Below are positions 58,425-64,000 of a stretch of DNA of 64,000 nucleotides, in pieces. Made by a program: the position numbers and the translations under genes. Below the pieces are notes generated by a model. That model did not search any database. It was not told the DNA's origin and was given only the letters and a program-made list of their open reading frames with translations. Position 1 is the stretch's first letter; each line of letters begins with the position of its first letter. The stretch is from Silurus meridionalis (Eukaryota; Chordata; Actinopteri; Siluriformes; Siluridae). Where the stretch lies: NCBI RefSeq assembly GCF_014805685.1, contig NC_060884.1, forward strand, positions 11,876,856 to 11,940,855, written 5' to 3'.

Positions 58425-58560
58425 AAAGGTTCTTCCTAATGAGTAAGCCAAAGGCAGGGATGGAAAAAAAACAAACTCCCTGAAACAATGCGAGGAAAAA
58501 ACATTGAGGGGAACCAGACTCATACACACCTGGAGGACACCAAACAGAGTAAATATATAA
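58425..58560 (+). repeat. dispersed fish repeat (AAAGCAGCTTTAC family)
   Basis: CAAACTCCCTGAAACAATG, ACATTGAGGGGAACCAGACT and CACCTGGAGGACACC belong to the middle of the family, as at 45.2 kb. Confidence 0.5.
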
Positions 58561-58924
58561 CATTCTCTTTTATAATTGTGTGCCATATGGTCAAAATAAG
58601 CTAAATTGTTTAACCATGCAAATTATTATAGTTTTAACACAGTGTCTATTTTGGTATCATCATGGATCAGACAGGTCTGGTGAGCAGAAAGAGTCAGGAT
58701 CTTGACTGTACTAAAAACCTGAGCTGACATGAAAAAATATGTCTTTTGTGTGATGAGATACAGTGCAATACACTTATGGCTTACAGGGAAAAATGGTTCT
58801 AGCAAGTGAGTATGAGATGTGTGTTTGCTGTCTAGTGGTGGTCTGATTTAGAGGAGGGGTTACGGGTGTTGATTAGATGATTTAGCATCTCTGATGTTGT
58901 TTATTTGATAATCTTGCAGGCTCA

Positions 58925-60600
58925 TTATGTGTTGCCGTGTGGCTTCTGTCTGTTTGAACACAAGCAGGACAAGCTGCAATAATGGAGGTAAGAGTGGACA
59001 GAGAATTTCATACCGGATCAGTTGAGGCCTGGGTTACCAACGACACAGGTATTGATAGCCAACAGGGTACCGGTGGAAATTGGGCTGCTGTTGGCAGAAG
59101 GAGGAGAAGGAGAGGAGAAAGACATCTACAGAGACAGCAGGAAAAAGAGAAGTCTAGGAGAGTTGGTTAGAGTTGGTACTTTAAATGTCGGTACTATGAC
59201 TGGCAAAGGGACCAAGTGGAAAGGGAGTAAGGCCAGGAACATTTGAGGTGGGTTTAAACTGTTCTATCATGGTGTGAATGGAAAGAAAAATGGTGTAGGG
59301 GTGATCCTGAAGGTAGAGTACAGTAAGAGTGTAGTGGAGGTGAAGAGAGGTTCTGATAGTGTGATGAAGGTAAAGCTGAAAATTGAAGGCGTGATGTCAT
59401 CAGTGCTTATGCTCCACAAAGTGGGTTGTGAGATGGAGGAGAAGGAAAAATTCTGGAGTGAGTTAGATGAAGTGGTAGAAGGTGTACCTAGGAATAAAAG
59501 ATTGGTGATTGGGGCAGATTTAAATGGGCATGTAGGTTAAGGAAACAAAGGTGATGAGGAGGTGATGGGTAGGTATGGCTTTAAGGAGAGGAATGTGGAA
59601 GGGCAGATGGTGGTAGATTTTGCTAAAAGGATTAAAATGGCAGTGATGAACACATATTTTAAGAAGAAGGATCATAGGGTGACGTATAAGAGTGGAGGAA
59701 GGTGCACACAGGTGGACCATGTTCTATGTAGGAGATGCAACCTGAAGGAGATTGGAGACTGTAATGTTTCCCTGTATGGCAGGGGAAAGTGTAGATAGAC
59801 AGCATCGGATGGTGGTTTGTAGGATGGTTTTGGAGGTGAAGAAGAAGAGGAGGAGAGTAAAGACTGAAAGAAACATAATATGGTGGAAACTGAAGGAGGA
59901 AGACTGTAGGGAGCAGGTTGAGAAGAGCCTGGAGAGGTGGAGGTACACGCTGGAGAGAAGGGGAATGAAAGTCAGTAGGAGTAAGACAGAGTACATGTGT
60001 GTGAATGAGAGGGAGGGCAGTGAAGGGGTGTGGTTGCAGGGAGAAGAGGTGGAGAAGGTGGAGGAGTTCAGGTACCTGGGGTCAACCGTGCAAAGTAATG
60101 AAAGTGTGAGGAGTGATTTTTGATAGAAGGGTATCTGCAAGAGTGAAAGGGACTGTGGTGAGACATTAGCTGTTGTATGGTTTATAGACAGTGGCATTGA
60201 GTAAAAGACAGGAGGTGGAGCTGGAAGTAGCAGAGCTGAAGATGTTGAGGTTTTCCTTGGATGTGATGAGGATGGACAGGATTAGAAATTAGTTTATTAG
60301 AGGGACAGTGCATGTAGGAAGTTTTGCAGACAAGGTGAGGGAAGCTCGATTGTGATGGTTTGGACATGTGCAGAGGAGGGACATGGTGTATATTGGTAGA
60401 AGAATGCTGAGGATGTAGCCACCAGGAAGGAGGAAAAAAAGGAAGGCCAAGGAGGAGGTTTATGGATGTGGTGAGGCAAGACATTCAGGTAGTTAGGTGG
60501 AAAGAGTCAGATATAGAGGACAGGGGGTATGGAGACAGATGATCGCTGTGGCTACCCCTAATGGGAGAAGCTGAAAGAAGAAGAAGAAGAAGAAGAAGAC
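58925..60600 (+). mobile_element. RTE-like LINE, longest copy, internally deleted
   Basis: From about 59164 it reads VRVGTLNVGTMTGKG, the first strand of the APE-type endonuclease. Then come TKWKGSKARN (a deletion removed the intervening QE motif), NGKKNGVGVILKVEYSK, WSELDEVVEGVP and RLVIGADLNGHVG (catalytic Asp/Asn region, about 59500-59540). MVVDFAKRIKMAVMNTYFKK, VTYKSGGRCTQVDHVLCRR and GESVDRQHRMVVC follow, the last ending in the catalytic His motif. A junction near 59910 joins WWKLKEEDCRE to QVEKSLERWRYTLERRGMKV, deleting most of the reverse transcriptase. The C-terminus is broken by stops. The tail ends GGCTACCCC and (GAA)n at 60577-60598. Confidence 0.93.
59562..59798 (+). pseudogene. 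LINE endonuclease remnant
   Basis: This 78-codon frame contains FKERNVEGQMVVDFAKRIKM and YKSGGRCTQVDHVLCRRCNL, the central part of the APE-type nicking domain. Neighbouring frames 59274-59540 and 59752-60123 are pieces of the same polyprotein separated by frameshifts and stops. Confidence 0.8.
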
Positions 60601-60659
60601 AAAGAGGCTCAATCTGTGCTCACTTGGCAGTAGTTAGATTTCACCTGTCAATTTCCAAA

Positions 60660-60990
60660 TGTAAATATTAAATTTGCTGATGACACCACAGTCATCTGAC
60701 ACATCCAGGACACTACCAGAAGTTGAACCTGCTTTTCTTGAACACCAGTTAAATAGTGGAGATGTGTCAGTTGACTTTAAAAAGTACCTACTCTTTTGCC
60801 ACCACTCAGTATTCGAAGGTTGTAATGTGTCCAGCACTAATTCCTTCAAGTTCCTTGACATGACCATCTGCAAAAACTTGAAGTGGGAGAAGTTTACTAA
60901 GAAAGCCCAGCACAGAATATTCCTTCTCTGCCAACTAAGGAAGCACAACCTGCCCAGAAACCACCATCACCCTAATCTATACTGGCCTTT
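60660..60990 (+). mobile_element. L2-type LINE fragment
   Basis: KFADDTTVI (about 60671-60697) is followed, after frame loss, by NSFKFLDMTICKNLKWEKF and TKKAQHRIFLLCQLRKHNLP (60840-60950). These match the FADD motif and the [22 protein letters not shown] region of the LINE at 54 kb. It is short and eroded. Confidence 0.75.
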
Positions 60991-60999
60991 TTATTACTA

Positions 61000-61240
61000 T
61001 GCTATCTATTTCCTCTAGAGAATGTAATATCATAACCATGTGCATTTTATTTTTATTTAACTGGTAAATCATTGCACTGATGCCACTTTCATTCAAGGGC
61101 CAATGTGTGCTGTTTTCTGTGCTTGATGTTTATGGTTTTATGTGTAATCTTATTTTTGTACTAGAATATATATATTGTTTAATTGAGCCCTGCTGTGCAG
61201 CACCTGTATGTTTAATGTTGGTTTTTATATCAGTCTGTCT
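61000..61240. other. non-coding stretch, nothing recognised
   Basis: A frame of 68 codons (61080-61286) has no motif. Confidence 0.4.
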
Positions 61241-61244
61241 ATCT

Positions 61245-61400
61245 ATGTGCCAAAGCTGCTTTACAGAAGGATCTGGGTGGCACTGAATGTTTACTCATTA
61301 TAATTACAACATTTTTGGGGTTATCAAATATTCACTAATGGACATTTGAAGGCAATCCTGTTCATGGTTGCCCTAAGCTACTGTGGTATGGAGTCACTGT
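61245..61400 (+). repeat. dispersed fish repeat (AAAGCAGCTTTAC family), partial
   Basis: TGTGCCAAAGCTGCTTTACA, GGATCTGGGTGGCACTGAAT and GTTTACTCATTATAATTAC. Confidence 0.5.
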
Positions 61401-62080
61401 CTGTTCTGCCTACATTTAAAAACTAGAAAATATTTGATTTCATTGAAATTATTATTGTCAATTATTATCAATTATTATTACAATTTTCTACAACCTTTAA
61501 AAATAATTTGACAACTTAATTAGACTATTATATTTGAAGTGTTTTACTGCACCAGCAATTTCAATGTTTGTAGTCAGATTTATCATTGCTTATCTGCTAT
61601 TTCCCTGTTATGTGTTTGTAATAGTTTCTTTTTTTTTTTTTTATGCCCTTTTCACAGTATAATTCTCCCTTCACTGTGGGTTGTATGATTTGTCATTCTC
61701 TTCCAGGCCAAGGCTGTCCTTCCACATTTTCAAATTTGCTAATGGTAAAATTTCTAAATGTGATTAACTAAAGCTTGTTTTAATGACTACAGTTTAAATG
61801 TATTTATTGTTTCCTATTTGGTATACTACATATCCTTGATATGTCCTTGAAGTGGTAGAAGTTGGGTCAGAACATCATGAGCACCAAATCTAAGCAACGC
61901 TGAGCTACCACTGCTAAAATGACAGAAATGTAAATATTGTCTATAAATATGAGTTCTATTTATTGTAGTGTGTATATGTGTAATCCTACCATTAAAACAA
62001 ACATTTGAATGATTGTTTGAATGGGAGAAAAACTTTCACCGGTGGTGCACGACAATGACAAAAGATAAACTCCCCAGAGA
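61400..62080. other. non-coding stretch, nothing recognised
   Basis: AT-rich. A poly-T run is at 61629-61641. Confidence 0.4.
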
Positions 62081-62082
62081 AA

Positions 62083-62580
62083 TACAGTGGTACCTTGACC
62101 TACGAGTTTAATTTGTTCCATGGACGAGCTCGTATTTCAATTTGCTCGCACATCAAATCAGTTTTCAATATTGAAAATACTTAAAATGGCATTAATCTGT
62201 TCCAACCCTCAAAATGACACCCCGTTTTTATGTTTCATTTTATTAAATTGGAAAATACATTTCTAAATAACAAATCTTGTATAAAAACATACTAGAAAGA
62301 GTATGTAAAGATATAATAAGGTTTTAATCAATGAGGGAAAACTCGTTTTTACTCTCACTCCTGTACACTACATATCCCTAAACTTTAAAATATTTACTTT
62401 TTCTTCTTTGCTTATCTTAATTTTCATCAAAAGCTTCGCTTTCTGGCTTTGCTTCGCCACCTAGCAGTGGCATCTCGAGCTCGTACCTCAATTTTTTGCT
62501 TGTGTAACAAAGCAAAAAAATCGACCGAGTGACCGCTCGTACCTCGGAAAACTCGTACATTAGGTCAAAGTACCACTGTA
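62083..62580. mobile_element. Tigger/pogo-like MITE with both terminal repeats
   Basis: The left end is TACAGTGGTACCTTGACCTA. The right end, reversed, is TACAGTGGTACTTTGACCTA. They are 498 bp apart and bounded by TA at both ends. CGAGTTT follows the terminal sequence on the left, with related CGAGTTTT words near the right end. It has no coding capacity, as usual for a non-autonomous mariner-superfamily element. Confidence 0.9.
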
Positions 62581-62584
62581 GTTG

Positions 62585-62975
62585 TGAAAGGAAGGAGGAA
62601 GACAGTGAACAATGACTTTCTTGGTAGGCTACTGTTTAGATACAAGCCGTTGTAACACGTTGAGTCTGGGTGAAGGGAGAGCTCGCTAACTCCAGTTGCA
62701 ACAGAAATCATATAAGCACAGACAGGTTTCCAAAACTTGTGCTTTTTTATTTCTCTTAACAACAGCATCATGGGTTAGTCAAAGAAACTTAGAAATGAGC
62801 ATCAGAAAATAAAAAGGACATAATCCTCGGTCTCCACACATGCAGTAATACCGGAAGAATGCAGTTCCAGGCAATTCCCAAAATACCGCTATGCTCCTAA
62901 TAGAAGCGCAACATATTTCATTTAGTGTCTTTCGTTAAAGCCTGTGTAAAGTTCATTAGTTTCAGTGTAGACACC
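62585..62975. other. non-coding stretch, nothing recognised
   Basis: A minus-strand frame of 68 codons lies at 62565-62771 without motif. Confidence 0.4.
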
Positions 62976-62979
62976 TGAG

Positions 62980-63068
62980 GCTTATAGACAGGTGCGGCTT
63001 ATTTATGTTAAAAATAAAACTCTTTGTCAAATTCAGTGGGTGCGCTTTATAGTCCGGAAATTACGGCA
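62980..63068. mobile_element. DNA transposon end fragment
   Basis: GGCTTATAGACAGGTGCGGC, TTATTTATGTTAAAAATAAA and GCGCTTTATAGTCCGGAAAT resemble one end of a widespread vertebrate element (the CCGGACTATAAGTCGC family). No opposite end is within reach. Confidence 0.5.
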
Positions 63069-63069
63069 T

Positions 63070-63555
63070 ATAAATCCCTAATTCAGAGTATTTATTTATA
63101 AACGTGTACTTGAAAAAAGCTACATATTGAGTGCAATAGCGACATATTGAGTTTAACAATCTTTAATCTTGACATTTTTTTTAAAGCTTATAATGGCTGC
63201 TTGTTGAGGAATTTTGTATCATTTGCATTGTTTTTAATGATAATTGCAGATGGCAAGTTGACAACCATACTTAAAAGAATTATGTAAAATATGACAACAT
63301 TCTTTTTTAGAATGTTTGTTTAAAAGAATATATATTATATATATTTTGTTCAGTTGTGAAGTTATAAGCATCTAAAATATATAATAAATGTAATTTTATA
63401 TAATAATTAAATGATATATGCATAAATTAAATATACAAGCATTTGAGTGTATAGATATGTTACTGTTTTAGTAGACAAATGATTATTATCGATAATGAAC
63501 CAGTATTCAGCAGTAATCAGCACTAAAAACTCCTCGAACTCTCATTTTATTTTAT
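63070..63555. other. very AT-rich non-coding stretch
   Basis: ATATAT words at 63330-63420. No genes. Confidence 0.45.
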
Positions 63556-63765
63556 TTTAAAGCAAAGTTCACTTCAGGTCAAACTGATCAGTATCCAATA
63601 GTGGCTTCATCACATTATTTGTCCTTTGGCGTATCATCTAACCGGGACCAATTTGTGGTTTATTCTGTTCTGATGCCAAATAAACCTCTGCTCTGGGCTG
63701 CAGCAGCCACTTCCAGTCTCCCACAATCCTCTGCCAATAGCAATTAGTCCCAATGTACCCTATTT
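63555..63765. promoter_or_regulatory. candidate conserved non-coding block
   Basis: Complex sequence with CCTCTGCTCTGGGCTGCAGC, AGCCACTTCCAGTCTCCCAC and GCAATTAGTCCCAATGTACC, in clear contrast with the AT-rich flanks and free of element words. Regulatory role is a guess. Confidence 0.3.
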
Positions 63766-63769
63766 GTAA

Positions 63770-64000
63770 GTACACTGTCTCTAACAACACAGCAGGTTTT
63801 GCCTTTTTTTTTGCCACAAAATCCAGGTAGAAAAATCAACAAAATCAAGATAGAAAATAAGTTATCAGCTAATGCACCTGAACTATGTAATTCCTTTAAT
63901 AGTACTGCATCACACAATATAAACATTTTTGTTCATTTGCTAGTAATTGTGATCCATGTACAACCAGAGAGAAGAAAAAAACTTTTTAAAGTTTCCATCT
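63770..64000. other. non-coding end of window
   Basis: Nothing recognised. Confidence 0.4.

Overview
This window reads as a repeat-dense, AT-rich intergenic stretch of a teleost fish chromosome. I see no intact host protein-coding gene. Nearly all recognisable coding information belongs to decayed mobile elements: many Tc1-like DNA transposon relics from several subfamilies, four copies of one RTE-like LINE, L2/CR1-type LINE pieces, a DIRS-like element, a gypsy-like LTR element, hAT and Tigger-type DNA elements, and two or three SINE-like families. Long AT, GT and GA microsatellites also fit a teleost. The SINE-like families recall those of catfish and relatives, but that assignment is weak.

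Layout. 1-1250 looks like the 3' untranslated end of a plus-strand gene whose coding part lies to the left. It has no coding signal, many T/A runs, and a clear AATAAA at 1230. From 1350 to 9 kb there are five Tc1-like relics, a hAT fragment, a LINE C-terminal relic and SINE-like copies. From 11 to 15 kb there is a hAT MITE, a candidate conserved non-coding block, and an RTE-like LINE inserted into a Tc1 relic with a 19-bp target-site duplication. 16-19 kb holds a large GT/AT microsatellite, a GA tract, a SINE and an L2-type tail. 19.8-22.7 kb holds a 1.0-kb Tc1-like element with both terminal repeats, and a gypsy-like element inserted into a SINE. 23-40 kb is mostly relics and non-coding DNA, with candidate regulatory blocks near 31.9, 37.6 and 38.2 kb.

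The most unusual region is 40.7-45.0 kb. Sequences of the CACTG-T-A-rich type face each other at its two ends. Between them lie an NRF1-type promoter-like block, spliceable small exons, and a coding exon with one in-frame stop for a fish multicopy protein containing the motif TFEFIQK. A LINE with a 386-codon reverse transcriptase ORF sits in its 3' part. I read this as a large DNA-element-like unit carrying a gene and later hit by a LINE.

45-64 kb continues with another Tc1 relic, a minus-strand RTE tail, a DIRS-like element with inverted terminal repeats (50.8-52.2 kb), an L2-type LINE (54-56 kb), a hAT transposase relic (56.4-57.8 kb), the longest RTE copy (58.9-60.6 kb) and a Tigger-like MITE (62.1-62.6 kb).

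The elements do not form a pathway. Their nesting gives a relative history: Tc1 relics predate the RTE insertions, the SINE predates the gypsy-like element, and the gene-bearing unit predates its LINE. All family names come from recognising motifs by eye; no database search was possible.
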